Program-made: the position numbers and the translations under genes
Notes under the pieces: model-generated
Told to the model about the DNA's origin: nothing
The model's database searches: none
Seen by the model: only the letters and a program-made list of their open reading frames with translations
Assembly: GCF_000745475.1 (NCBI RefSeq)
Contig: NZ_JQJJ01000001.1
Span: forward strand, 1 to 64,000
Length of the DNA: 64,000 nucleotides
DNA from: Allobosea sp. UNC402CLCol
GTDB taxonomy: Bacteria; Pseudomonadota; Alphaproteobacteria; Rhizobiales; Beijerinckiaceae
Direction: 5' to 3'
In this document: in pieces, positions 38,519-46,719 of the stretch
Layout: each line of letters starts with the position of its first letter
Numbering within the stretch: the stretch's first letter is position 1

Positions 38519-39573
38519 GGGGCTGTTCCTCCTTGTGCGAGCATCTCCGCCAGCGTGACCGTGCGGTCTTCGCGGGCGGCAAGATCGACCGCGAGCGTCG
38601 CGGCCAGCGTGGCCATGCCGTCCCGGGCGGTGATCAACGGCTGCTGCTCCCGCCTGACGACGGCGGCGAAATGGGTAAGCTGGGCGACATAGGTCGGCAG
38701 GCCGGCAGCGCCGCGGTAATGTCGCGCCAGCGGGTGCTGCCAGTGTTCGTCGTCGCGCTCGTGACGCCACAGATACATGTCCGAGACCGACAGGGCAGCC
38801 TTGCGCCCGGCCAGGAACAGGCAAGGCCCCGGCTGCGTGGGATGGTAGAGCGCCTGGCCGGAGCTGTATTCCCAGGCCCAGGGGCTGACGGCGTTGTCGG
38901 AGATGATGAAGCTGCCCAGCGCGCCATTGGCGAAGCGGATCGAGAGGCTCGCTCCATCCTCGACCGCGAAGCCGCGCGCATGGGAGGTGAAGGCGCGGAT
39001 GCTGTCGATCTCGCCGACCAGGTGGCGCAGGATGTCGATGTCGTGGATCAGGTTGATGAGCAGCACGCCCCCGCCGGCGCTTTTCCTCCAGGCGACGTCG
39101 AAATAGTTGGCCGGCTTGTCGAACAGCGTCATGCCGTTGACGGCGACGATGTCGCCGAGCTCGCCGGCTGTGATCGCCTGCTTCGCCGCGCGGATGTCGG
39201 GGCTGTGGCGGCGTTGATGGCCGACCAGCACCGGCACGCCGGTGCGTTCGGACGCCTCGACGATCCGGGCGGCGGAAGCGATGCTTTCCGCGACGGGCTT
39301 CTCGATCAGGCAGGCGATGCCGCGTTCGATGCAGGCCAGCGCTGCCGGGGCGTGGAGCTGGTTCGGCAGCGCGATGATCGCGCCGTCGGGGCGCAACTCG
39401 TCGAGCATGGCGACATAGTCGGACCGGTACGGCACCGACAGCCGCTCGGCCAGCTTCGCGGCCTCAGGGGAGGGGTCGCAGATGGCGGCGATGGCGATGT
39501 CGGGATGCGACGCCATCAGGTCCGCGTGCTCGCGGCCGATGAGGCCCGCTCCAAGCAGGGCGATGCGGATCAT
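38515..39573 (-). CDS. Gfo/Idh/MocA family oxidoreductase
   Basis: 352 residues. N-terminal Rossmann motif IALLGAGLIGREHADLM (residues ~3-19), then the family EKP motif (IEKPVAES) and GVLLINLIHDIDILRHLVG with the active-site-like Asp and His. These NAD(P)-dependent enzymes oxidise sugars, inositols and cyclitols. ATG 39571-39573 overlaps the aroQ stop by 4 bp. In this operon it may oxidise an imported cyclitol or quinate-like acid. Confidence 0.92.
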   Translation of the reverse strand: MIRIALLGAGLIGREHADLMASHPDIAIAAICDPSPEAAKLAERLSVPYRSDYVAMLDELRPDGAIIALPNQLHAPAALACIERGIACLIEKPVAESIASAARIVEASERTGVPVLVGHQRRHSPDIRAAKQAITAGELGDIVAVNGMTLFDKPANYFDVAWRKSAGGGVLLINLIHDIDILRHLVGEIDSIRAFTSHARGFAVEDGASLSIRFANGALGSFIISDNAVSPWAWEYSSGQALYHPTQPGPCLFLAGRKAALSVSDMYLWRHERDDEHWQHPLARHYRGAAGLPTYVAQLTHFAAVVRREQQPLITARDGMATLAATLAVDLAAREDRTVTLAEMLAQGGTAP

Positions 39574-40004
39574 CGGGTCAGCTCTGCCATGGCGCGCAAG
39601 GCGAGCCGATAACCATAGGCGCCGAGCCCGGCGATCACGGCGGTGGCCGTCTTCGAGACCAGCGAGTTGTGGTAGATCGCCTCGCGCTGATGGATGTTCG
39701 AGATGTGCAGTTCGATCTTCGGGCGATCGAACATCTTGAGCGCGTCGAGTATGGCGATCGAGGTGAAGGTGTATCCCGCCGGATTGATGATGATGCCGGC
39801 GGCATCCTTCCGCGCGGCATGGACCGCCTCGATGATCTCGCCCTCGAAATTCGACTGGCGGAAGTCGATGGCGAGGCCGAGCTCGGTCGCGTCGGTCTCG
39901 CACCAGCCCCGGATCTCGTCGAGGGTGGTGCGGCCGTAGATCTCAGGCTCGCGCTGGCCGAGCAGATTGAGGTTCGGTCCGTTCAGGATGAAGATCGTTC
40001 GCAT
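39570..40004 (-). CDS. AroQ-like type II dehydroquinase with altered active site
   Basis: 144 residues, full length for type II 3-dehydroquinate dehydratase. Present: Arg18 and Tyr23 of the lid (REPEIYG), Asn73, ELHISN with His100, and Arg107. Changed: the His of the NPxxYTHTS motif is Phe80, and the Arg of the REEFRxHS motif is Tyr111; in characterised enzymes both contact the substrate. The reaction may therefore be a related dehydration on another cyclic acid. It lies within an ABC import operon, not with aromatic amino acid synthesis genes. Confidence 0.88.
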   Translation of the reverse strand: MRTIFILNGPNLNLLGQREPEIYGRTTLDEIRGWCETDATELGLAIDFRQSNFEGEIIEAVHAARKDAAGIIINPAGYTFTSIAILDALKMFDRPKIELHISNIHQREAIYHNSLVSKTATAVIAGLGAYGYRLALRAMAELTR

Positions 40005-40097
40005 GGCGGTTCCTGGCGAGATCGGCAGCCGGACGCGGCCGCATGGATGCGGTCGCGCCTCGTCTCAAGAGGGTCGGGTGGCGCTCGGTGCGGCCCG

Positions 40098-40928
40098 TCA
40101 CTTCACGGTGAAGGGCACGCCCTCGACGGCGGCCGGGAAGCTCGGCAGGGGCTGGGCCAGCCATTTCTCGCTGATCTTCGCGAGCCGGCCATCGGCCGCG
40201 ACCTTGTCGATGAACTGGTTGAGCCAGGCATTGATCTCGGCATCGCCGAGCTTGGTGCAGATGCCCTGCCACTGCTCGTTGAAGACCAGCTTCTGCTCGT
40301 AGTCGTTGCCGGGCGAGGCCCTGTCGAGATTGATCTTGTAGGTCGTGTTGCCGCCGATCGCATCGACCTGGCCGGAGACCAGGGCCTGCATCGTCGAGCT
40401 GTCGTCGTCGAAGCGGCGGATATTGGGGACGTCGCCGAGCAGCGTCGTGATCGACTTGTCCTGCGCGGCGCCGCGCGGCACGCCGATGCGCAGGTTACGG
40501 GCATCCTCGATGGTCTCGATCTTGTTCTTCTTGCTGGAGAGCAGGATGATCTTCAGGCCCGAATAGGGCTTCGAGAACTGCACCGCCTTGGCGCGGTCGG
40601 GATACATGCCCATCACGGCCATCTGCAGATCGACCTTGTTGGTCAGCAGGTTGGGGATGCGGGCGGCCACGGCGTTCGGCACGAACTCGACCTTGACGCC
40701 GAGCTCCTCGCCGATCAGCCGGCCCACATCGACGTCGTAGCCGATGTTCTGGCCGCTCGCGTCGATCGAGCCCCAGGGAGCCTGCTCGCCCATCACGCCG
40801 ATGCGGATGACGCCCGCCTTCTTGATCTTTTCGAGCGACTGGGCGTCGGCCTGCGCGGTGGCGCCGACGAAGCCGAGCCCTGCCACCAAGGCAAATGCGG
40901 CGGCGCGAAGTGAAGAAATGCCCAACAT
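40098..40928 (-). CDS. ABC substrate-binding protein, polar amino acid (SBP_bac_3) family
   Basis: 276 residues. Signal peptide at about 1-28 (ending ATAQADAQ). Family features: IRIGVMGEQAPWGSIDASGQNIGYDVDV and LRIGVPRGAAQDKS. GAGGAGG precedes ATG 40926-40928. It starts the operon that runs through aroQ, two oxidoreductases, two permeases and the ATPase. The family usually binds amino acids, but the enzymes here suggest a cyclic hydroxy acid. Confidence 0.92.
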   Translation of the reverse strand: MLGISSLRAAAFALVAGLGFVGATAQADAQSLEKIKKAGVIRIGVMGEQAPWGSIDASGQNIGYDVDVGRLIGEELGVKVEFVPNAVAARIPNLLTNKVDLQMAVMGMYPDRAKAVQFSKPYSGLKIILLSSKKNKIETIEDARNLRIGVPRGAAQDKSITTLLGDVPNIRRFDDDSSTMQALVSGQVDAIGGNTTYKINLDRASPGNDYEQKLVFNEQWQGICTKLGDAEINAWLNQFIDKVAADGRLAKISEKWLAQPLPSFPAAVEGVPFTVK

Positions 40929-41081
40929 GAATCCTCCTCTGATGTGCTGATACGTCGCCGGCTTCTTGGGCCGGCTGCCTGACCTCGAAGCGTTGCCGCT
41001 TCGATCTCTTGCCCCTCGTCGAAAGCCTGGAAGCTGAATCCGGCTTTCGGGGTCGTTCATCCCGCGCGAGGCTGTGCGCGG

Positions 41082-41777
41082 TTATTGCGCCTGCATATCC
41101 TCGCTGGTGAGGCTGAAGGCCGTCTCGTAGACGTCGACACGCGGCGCGACGAGCGTTCCCGTCGTCGTCGCCAATTGCTGTGCAGCGGTCAGTGCTGCCT
41201 CGATCCCCGCTCGGGAAGCGCCTTCCAGCAGCAGCACGACGTCGAAGCCTCTCTCCGCCATCGCGCTGCGCAGCTCCGTCTCGCGGGTGCGGACGCCGGA
41301 AACCTCGCTGCGGGCGATCCCGAGATGGACGCAGGCGACGCCGGGCAGGGCGAGCACGGCCTCGACGAGGCCCTGCGCCGCCTGTCGCAGGACTGCGCCG
41401 CTGCCGGCCTCCGCGAAATCGAAGCGCAGCGTCGCCATGCTGCCGCCGTCGCCGGTCCCGGCCGACGCGACCCTGTCGCAGGCGACGCGCAGGAAATTCT
41501 GGAAGCTCGGCGCGATCTCCGCCGTCCAGCGCGTGGGATTGTTCAGCCGTTCGAGATAGGCCGGGGAGCGGAAGACCTCGACATCATCGGCCGCATAGAT
41601 CGTCCCGAAGACATGGCGGTCTGCCTGCGGCGCATGCAGGCGCTTGCCCGTGCGAAAGCCGGGAATCGACAGCCGTTCCGGCATGTGCTCGCGCGTGTGC
41701 CACTCGATATAGGCTTCATGTCCGCCCTCGGCGATATCGTGCCAGATCGCGAGGAAAGCTGATCCCTTCAGTCCCAT
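41082..41777 (-). CDS. DUF4286/EthD-like ferredoxin-fold protein
   Basis: 231 residues, two ferredoxin-like halves. The first half contains HDIAEGGHEAYIEWHTREHMPERL, typical of EthD/DUF4286 proteins, often found in aromatic or cyclic compound pathways. No catalytic residues can be assigned. It lies between the ABC operon and the SDR operon, with the inverted repeat at 41853 upstream, so it may be co-regulated with both. Confidence 0.75.
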   Translation of the reverse strand: MGLKGSAFLAIWHDIAEGGHEAYIEWHTREHMPERLSIPGFRTGKRLHAPQADRHVFGTIYAADDVEVFRSPAYLERLNNPTRWTAEIAPSFQNFLRVACDRVASAGTGDGGSMATLRFDFAEAGSGAVLRQAAQGLVEAVLALPGVACVHLGIARSEVSGVRTRETELRSAMAERGFDVVLLLEGASRAGIEAALTAAQQLATTTGTLVAPRVDVYETAFSLTSEDMQAQ

Positions 41778-41852
41778 CGTACCCGTCTCTCAGACGCTCC
41801 TGCCTGCGGGCTCTGCAATCGGCCGCTTGACAAGGAGCTCGTTTCCTCTCCA

Positions 41853-41874
41853 ACTAACCTACTAGAATGTTAGT
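41853..41874. promoter_or_regulatory. Inverted repeat between EthD-like and SDR genes, probable GntR operator
   Basis: ACTAAC (41853-41858) and GTTAGT (41869-41874) are exact arms; 18 of 22 positions obey the dyad, centred on CTAG. It lies 76 bp upstream of the EthD-like start and 57 bp upstream of the SDR start. The GntR gene at 43707 in the same cluster is the obvious candidate regulator. Confidence 0.5.
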
Positions 41875-41930
41875 ATGTCGAATGAGTCAAGTGCCCGTTG
41901 TCAGAAGGGCCCGGCTCCCGGGAGGATGAA

Positions 41931-42671
41931 ATGCAGGGAAGCGAGACACCGCGCGTCGCGATCGTGACGGGAGGGGCAGGCGGGCTGGGCTTTCCGATCG
42001 CCGCGCGCCTGGCCGCGAAAGGCCACAAGGTCGCGATCTGGGACATCGACGGCGACCGCGCCGTCGCTGCGGCCGCGAAGCTGCCGGGCGCCAGGGGTTA
42101 TGCGGTCGACGTGACCGACGAGAAGGCGGTCGCGGATGCGACGACCCGCGTCGTCGGAGAACTCGGCCCGCTCGGCATCCTCGTCACCTGTGCCGGCCAT
42201 AACGGGCCGCTGGCCCCCTTCGCGGAGTATCCCAGCGAGGGCTGGCGCTTCGTCATGTCGCTCAATCTCGACGCCGTCTTCCATTGCTGCCAGGCGGCGG
42301 TGCGCGAGATGCTCAAGACCGGCTATGGCCGCATCGTCAACATGGCGTCGATCGCCGGCAAGGAGGGCAACCCCAACGCGGTCGCCTATTCCGCCTCCAA
42401 GGCCGGCGTGATCGGCCTGACCAAGTCGATCGGCAAGGAGCTCGCGACCACGCAGATCCGGGTGAACTGCGTGACGCCGGCGGCGATCGAGACCGAGATG
42501 CTCCAGCAGCTCACGCCCGAATTCAGGGCCTATGTCGTCTCCAAGATTCCGGTCGGCCGGCTCGGACAGGCGGAGGAGGTGGCGGCGCTGGCGGGCTGGC
42601 TGGCGTCGGAGGAGTGCTCGTTCTCGACCGGCGCCGTCTTCGACGTCTCGGGCGGCCGCGCGACCTATTGA
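41931..42671 (+). CDS. Short-chain dehydrogenase/reductase
   Basis: 246 residues, classical SDR. NAD(P)-binding TGGAGGLGF near residue 14; catalytic Ser in NMASIAGKEG and Tyr-x3-Lys in AYSASKAGVIGLT. It has VTCAGHNGP in place of the usual NNAG. GGGAGG precedes ATG 41931. It begins the SDR, TIM-barrel, GntR cluster. It probably oxidises a ring hydroxyl of the imported compound. Confidence 0.93.
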   Translation: MQGSETPRVAIVTGGAGGLGFPIAARLAAKGHKVAIWDIDGDRAVAAAAKLPGARGYAVDVTDEKAVADATTRVVGELGPLGILVTCAGHNGPLAPFAEYPSEGWRFVMSLNLDAVFHCCQAAVREMLKTGYGRIVNMASIAGKEGNPNAVAYSASKAGVIGLTKSIGKELATTQIRVNCVTPAAIETEMLQQLTPEFRAYVVSKIPVGRLGQAEEVAALAGWLASEECSFSTGAVFDVSGGRATY

Positions 42672-42678
42672 GGACGGC

Positions 42679-43488
42679 ATGTACAAGCAGCACAGCCTGT
42701 CGCTGGCTTATCTCACCGTCCAGGGTTGCCCGCCGGTCGAGCATGTCCGCTGCGCCGCGGTGGCCGGCTACGACGCGGCCGGCCTCAGGCTGATCGCGCC
42801 GCTCGGGCTCGAGCTTGCGCATCCCATCGTCGGCGACAAGGCGCTGATCCGCGAGATCCGGACGACGGCCGCCGATCTCGGGATCGGCTTTCTCGATGGC
42901 GAGGTCTTCACCCTCCGAGCGGACACAGCGATTGAGTCCTGGCTGCCCGTCATCGAGACGGCGGCGGAATTCGGCATGCCACTGATGCAGATCACCTCGG
43001 AGGATCCCGATCTGTCGCGGGCCTCCGACAATCTCGGGCGGATCGCGGATGTCGCCGGCGGGCACGGCATCGCGATCGCGATCGAGTTCATGCGCTGGCG
43101 CGCCGCGGCGACCATCGAGGATGCGGCGCAGCTCGCCGCCGCGTCAGGACGCGGGAATGTCGGCATCCTGCTCGACGCCTTGCATCTGTCGCGCTCCGGC
43201 GGCGGGCCGGCGGCGGTCGCGGCGCTGCGGGACAAGGTGCTCTATCTCCAGCTCTGCGACGCTCCCGCGAGCCAGCCTGCCGACGATGCGGGGCGCATCG
43301 CGGAAGCGCGGGGCGCGCGCATGATTCCGGGCGAGGGTGGCCTGTGGCTGGGGGAACTGATGGCGGAGTTGCCGCCGGACATCGCGATCAGCGTCGAGAC
43401 GCCGCATCGCGGCGACGCGTCGTTGAGCTTTGTGGAAAAGGCGCGCCGGGGCATCGCCGGAACGCGCAATTTCCTCGATTCGCTTTAG
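42679..43488 (+). CDS. Sugar phosphate isomerase/epimerase-like TIM barrel
   Basis: 269 residues of the AP-endonuclease-2 (xylose isomerase-like) fold. Likely metal ligands are the Glu in AIAIEFMRW, Asp and His in LLDALHLSRSG, and the late Glu in ISVETPHRGD. The family contains isomerases, epimerases and 3-dehydroshikimate dehydratases (AsbF/QuiC type). It is 7 bp downstream of the SDR stop. Near an AroQ-like enzyme, a dehydroshikimate dehydratase-like step is attractive but unproven. Confidence 0.88.
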   Translation: MYKQHSLSLAYLTVQGCPPVEHVRCAAVAGYDAAGLRLIAPLGLELAHPIVGDKALIREIRTTAADLGIGFLDGEVFTLRADTAIESWLPVIETAAEFGMPLMQITSEDPDLSRASDNLGRIADVAGGHGIAIAIEFMRWRAAATIEDAAQLAAASGRGNVGILLDALHLSRSGGGPAAVAALRDKVLYLQLCDAPASQPADDAGRIAEARGARMIPGEGGLWLGELMAELPPDIAISVETPHRGDASLSFVEKARRGIAGTRNFLDSL

Positions 43489-43496
43489 GTTCGGAG

Positions 43497-43551
43497 CAGG
43501 ATGCGAAAAAGTGGGAACCGGTTTTTCGCGACTATCCTGCTCCAACTTTTA
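43497..43551. repeat. RIME-like mosaic palindrome
   Basis: Arms GGAGCAGGAT and the mirrored ATCCTGCTCC enclose GTGGGAACCGGTTTTTCGCG, the core common to rhizobial intergenic mosaic elements. It follows the TIM-barrel gene. A related core (GTGGACACCGGTTCGCG) recurs at 48294-48382. Confidence 0.75.
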
Positions 43552-43568
43552 GGTGAGAGACGGATTCA

Positions 43569-43607
43569 GATTTCAAATGGGATCACCTCGTGATCCCATT
43601 TGAAATC
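43569..43607. repeat. Perfect 18-bp inverted repeat with 3-base loop
   Basis: GATTTCAAATGGGATCAC (43569-43586) and its exact complement (43590-43607) flank CTC. It lies just after the RIME-like element and before the GntR gene. It can act as a strong hairpin in RNA or as a repeat module; no U-run follows. Confidence 0.8.
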
Positions 43608-43706
43608 ATCCGGCTCTAGCGGCGGATACCGCGCGCCGAGGCGTGCCGCCGAGGGGAGAAGCCGGGCATCGTCCGGCCCCGGTGGCCAGGAAGGAGATGT
43701 GGCGAG

Positions 43707-44420
43707 GTGGGTGCAAGACAGCGGGGAGGTCTGACCTTGCGCGTGACCGAACGCCTGCGTCAGGCGATCGTCGACGGCGAGGTGGAGCTCGGCGACGCGC
43801 TCTCGGAGGACAAGCTCGCGACCAGGCTCGGCGTCAGCCGCAGCCCGGTGCACGAAGCCTTGACGGCGCTGGAGCAGCAGGGGCTGATCGACATCAAGCC
43901 GCAGCGCGGCAGCTTCGTCTTCCTGCCGACAAAGGAGGACATCGAGAATCTCTGCGAGTTCCGGCTGATGATCGAGGCGGAGGCGCTTCGCCTGGCCATG
44001 CGGCGCCGGCGTGACGAGACGCTCGCCGCGCTGAAGGCGGCCGCGCAGGGCATGCAGGAGGCCGTCCTCGCCGGCGATCATCTGCGCAGCTCGCACGGGG
44101 ATACGGCGTTCCATGGCGTGTCGATCGAGAACAGCGGCAACAGCTACCTGATCAATGCCTATCGGCTCGTCTCGGGAAAGGTCGCGGCGCTGCGCTCGCA
44201 CCGCTCCACGGATTCGATCCGTGGCGAAGCGAGCGCCGAGCATTTCGAGATCATCGCCAGGCTGGAAGAGGATGATCTGCCGGCGGCGCTCGAGGCGCTC
44301 TCGAACCACATCCTGAAGATGGCGAAACGCTATAGCGTCGAGCCGTCGCAGGAGCGCGTGGCGACGAGCCGGGCCTCGCGAAGCCCGTCGCTGGAGCATT
44401 TCGCTCCGCTTTTGGACTGA
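43707..44420 (+). CDS. GntR-family regulator, FCD subgroup
   Basis: 237 residues. Winged helix at residues ~10-75 (DALSEDKLATRLGVSRSPVHEALTALEQQG split over the helix-turn-helix), then an all-helical FCD ligand-binding domain of FadR type. The start is GTG 43707 with AAGGAG at 43691-43696; no in-frame ATG is near. It is the last gene of the cyclic-acid cluster and probably binds the dyad at 41853-41874. Confidence 0.9.
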   Translation: MGARQRGGLTLRVTERLRQAIVDGEVELGDALSEDKLATRLGVSRSPVHEALTALEQQGLIDIKPQRGSFVFLPTKEDIENLCEFRLMIEAEALRLAMRRRRDETLAALKAAAQGMQEAVLAGDHLRSSHGDTAFHGVSIENSGNSYLINAYRLVSGKVAALRSHRSTDSIRGEASAEHFEIIARLEEDDLPAALEALSNHILKMAKRYSVEPSQERVATSRASRSPSLEHFAPLLD

Positions 44421-44493
44421 TCGAAGCCTGCGCCGACACAGGTCAAAGTGACGCTTTGCGCTCTGCCCCGGATTCGCGCAGCATGGCGCGATC

Positions 44494-45171
44494 GTGAAAG
44501 GGCATCATTTGCTGCAACCGAGACATGGGCGCTTCGATGTCAGCCGCGCCGAGCTGTGGGCCGATGGCGTGGTCCATGGGCTCGGGATCGTGCTCGGCCT
44601 TGTTGCGGTGGCCGCGCTCATCCTGCGCGTGCTCACGGCGGCGCCCTTGACTGATCTCGTCCCCGTCGCGATCTACGGCACCGCGCTGCTGGCCGTGCTG
44701 ATCGTTTCGGCAATCTACAATCTATGGCCGGTCTCGCCGATGAAGTGGCTGATCCGGCGCTTCGACCATTCGGCGATCTATGTGCTGATCGCGGGAACCT
44801 ATACGCCCTTCCTGATGAAGCTCGGCTCGAGCCTCATGGCGCAGATCCTGCTCGCCGTGGTTTGGGCCGCGTCGGTCCTGGGCGTCGTGCTGAAGCTCGC
44901 CTTTCCCGGCCGGCTCGATCGGCTTTCGATCGTGCTCTATCTCGTCATCGGCTGGAGCGGCATCCTGCTGTGGCAGAGCATCGCCGAATTGCCCGCGACC
45001 AGCCTCTGGCTCATGCTCGCGGGTGGTCTGCTCTACTCGATCGGCGTCATCTTCCACGTCTGGGAAAGCCTGCCGTTCCAGAACGCGATCTGGCACGGCT
45101 TCGTGCTCGTGGCCTCCGGCTGCTTCTATGGGGCCGTCTTTCGGGCCTATGCGGTCGTCTCAGTGGCCTGA
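44494..45171 (+). CDS. Hemolysin III/PAQR family membrane protein
   Basis: 225 residues with about seven membrane segments. Family motifs: the N-terminal AELWADGVVHGLG, HSAIYVLIAGTYTPF with the conserved His and Ser, and the late VIFHVWESLPFQNAIWHGFVL with two conserved His. These probably bind a metal; the family's role is uncertain (homologues include adiponectin receptors). The start is GTG 44494. It precedes eutB by 159 bp on the same strand. Confidence 0.9.
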   Translation: MKGHHLLQPRHGRFDVSRAELWADGVVHGLGIVLGLVAVAALILRVLTAAPLTDLVPVAIYGTALLAVLIVSAIYNLWPVSPMKWLIRRFDHSAIYVLIAGTYTPFLMKLGSSLMAQILLAVVWAASVLGVVLKLAFPGRLDRLSIVLYLVIGWSGILLWQSIAELPATSLWLMLAGGLLYSIGVIFHVWESLPFQNAIWHGFVLVASGCFYGAVFRAYAVVSVA

Positions 45172-45330
45172 GCGCGCCTCGCGGGCAAGGTCTCGCACCG
45201 GGCGGTCCGGCTGGTCGCTCACCGCCGAAAGCTGGCATTCTTCGTGCTAAGTCTCTTCATGTAGGATGGAGGCCGGCCAGAACGCAGCTCGGCCGCCCGC
45301 GTCCGGATGTCTCTGAAGCGAGGTGAGGCC

Positions 45331-46719
45331 ATGGCCTACCGCATGGCGGTCGGAAATCAGAACTGGGCCTTCGCCGATCTCAAGGAGGTGATGGCGAAAG
45401 CCACGCCCCTGCGCTCCGGCGACATGCTCGCCGGGATCGCCGCCGGTTCGGCGGAGGAATGCGTGGCGGCGAAGCTCTGCCTCGCCGAGGTGCCGCTCAA
45501 GGCTTTCCTCACCGAGACCTTCGTTCCCTATGAGAGCGACGAGGTCACGCGGTTGATCCTGGATCGTCACGATGCCCAGGCCTTCGCGCCGGTCGCGCAT
45601 ATGACGGTCGGCGATTTCCGCGACTTCCTGCTCTCCGAGAGCGCCGATACCCGGATGCTGGCGGCGCTGGCGAAAGGCATCACGCCGGAGATGGCCGCCG
45701 CCGTCTCCAAGCTGATGCGCAATCAGGATCTCATCCTGGCGGCGAGCAAGTGCCGGGTGGTCACGCGGTTCCGCAACACGATCGGCTTGCCCCGGAGGCT
45801 TTCCGTCCGCCTGCAGCCCAACCACCCGACCGATGACCGGCGCGGCATCGCGGCTTCCGTCGTCGACGGGCTGATGTATGGCTGCGGCGACGCGGTCATC
45901 GGCGTCAACCCGGCCTCGGATTCGGTGGAGGTCATGGCCGATCTGGCGCGGCTCTTCGAGGAGATCATCGGGAAGCTGGAGATTCCGACCCAATCCTGCA
46001 TCCTGACCCATGTGACGACGACGATCGGCCTGATCGAGAAGGGCCTGCCGATCGACCTCGTCTTCCAGTCGATCGCGGGAACCGAAGCGGCCAACCGCTC
46101 CTTCGGCGTCGATCTGGCGGTCTTGGCCGAAGGGCGCGAGGCCGCCCTCGCGCTGCAGCGCGGCACGCTCGGCGACAACGTCATGTATTTCGAGACGGGG
46201 CAGGGCTCGGCGCTCTCGGCCGGGGCGCATCACGGCGTCGACCAGCAGACGCTGGAAGCGCGGGCCTATGCGGTGGCGCGCGCCTTCTCCCCGCTCCTGG
46301 TCAATACCGTCGTCGGCTTCATCGGTCCGGAATATCTCTATGACGGCAAGCAGATCATCCGGGCCGGGCTCGAGGACCATTTCTGCGGCAAGCTGCTCGG
46401 CCTGCCGATGGGCTGCGACATCTGCTACACCAACCATGCCGAAGCCGATCAGGACGACATGGACACGCTCCTGACCCTACTGGCGACGTCGGGGATCAAC
46501 TTCGTCATGGGCGTGCCGGGTGCCGACGACGTGATGTTGAACTACCAGTCGACCTCCTTCCACGACCAGCTTTACGTCCGGGAGCTGCTGGGGCTCGGCC
46601 GCGCCCCGGAGTTCGAGGCCTGGCTGCAGCAGGTCGGGATCACCGACGCGACCGGCCGGCTGCGTGCCGAGCCGGGGGCGCTGCCGCTGCTCTCCCGCTC
46701 GATCGGTCTGGCGGCATGA
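45331..46719 (+). CDS. eutB: Ethanolamine ammonia-lyase large subunit EutB
   Basis: 462 residues, usual EutB length. Family sequence includes MLAGIAAGSAEECVAAKLCLA, RNTIGLPRRLSVRLQPNHPTDD and GQGSALSAGAHHGVDQQT. With EutC it converts ethanolamine to acetaldehyde and ammonia using adenosylcobalamin. GAGGTGAGG seven bases upstream fixes ATG 45331 over the one at 45307. No microcompartment, permease or regulator gene is near, and no cobalamin riboswitch was recognised upstream. Confidence 0.95.
   Translation: MAYRMAVGNQNWAFADLKEVMAKATPLRSGDMLAGIAAGSAEECVAAKLCLAEVPLKAFLTETFVPYESDEVTRLILDRHDAQAFAPVAHMTVGDFRDFLLSESADTRMLAALAKGITPEMAAAVSKLMRNQDLILAASKCRVVTRFRNTIGLPRRLSVRLQPNHPTDDRRGIAASVVDGLMYGCGDAVIGVNPASDSVEVMADLARLFEEIIGKLEIPTQSCILTHVTTTIGLIEKGLPIDLVFQSIAGTEAANRSFGVDLAVLAEGREAALALQRGTLGDNVMYFETGQGSALSAGAHHGVDQQTLEARAYAVARAFSPLLVNTVVGFIGPEYLYDGKQIIRAGLEDHFCGKLLGLPMGCDICYTNHAEADQDDMDTLLTLLATSGINFVMGVPGADDVMLNYQSTSFHDQLYVRELLGLGRAPEFEAWLQQVGITDATGRLRAEPGALPLLSRSIGLAA

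Noticed and set aside
45172..45330. Possible cobalamin riboswitch upstream of the B12-dependent eutB
   Set aside because: I looked for the B12-box type sequence and stem pattern and saw none in the 159-bp gap.
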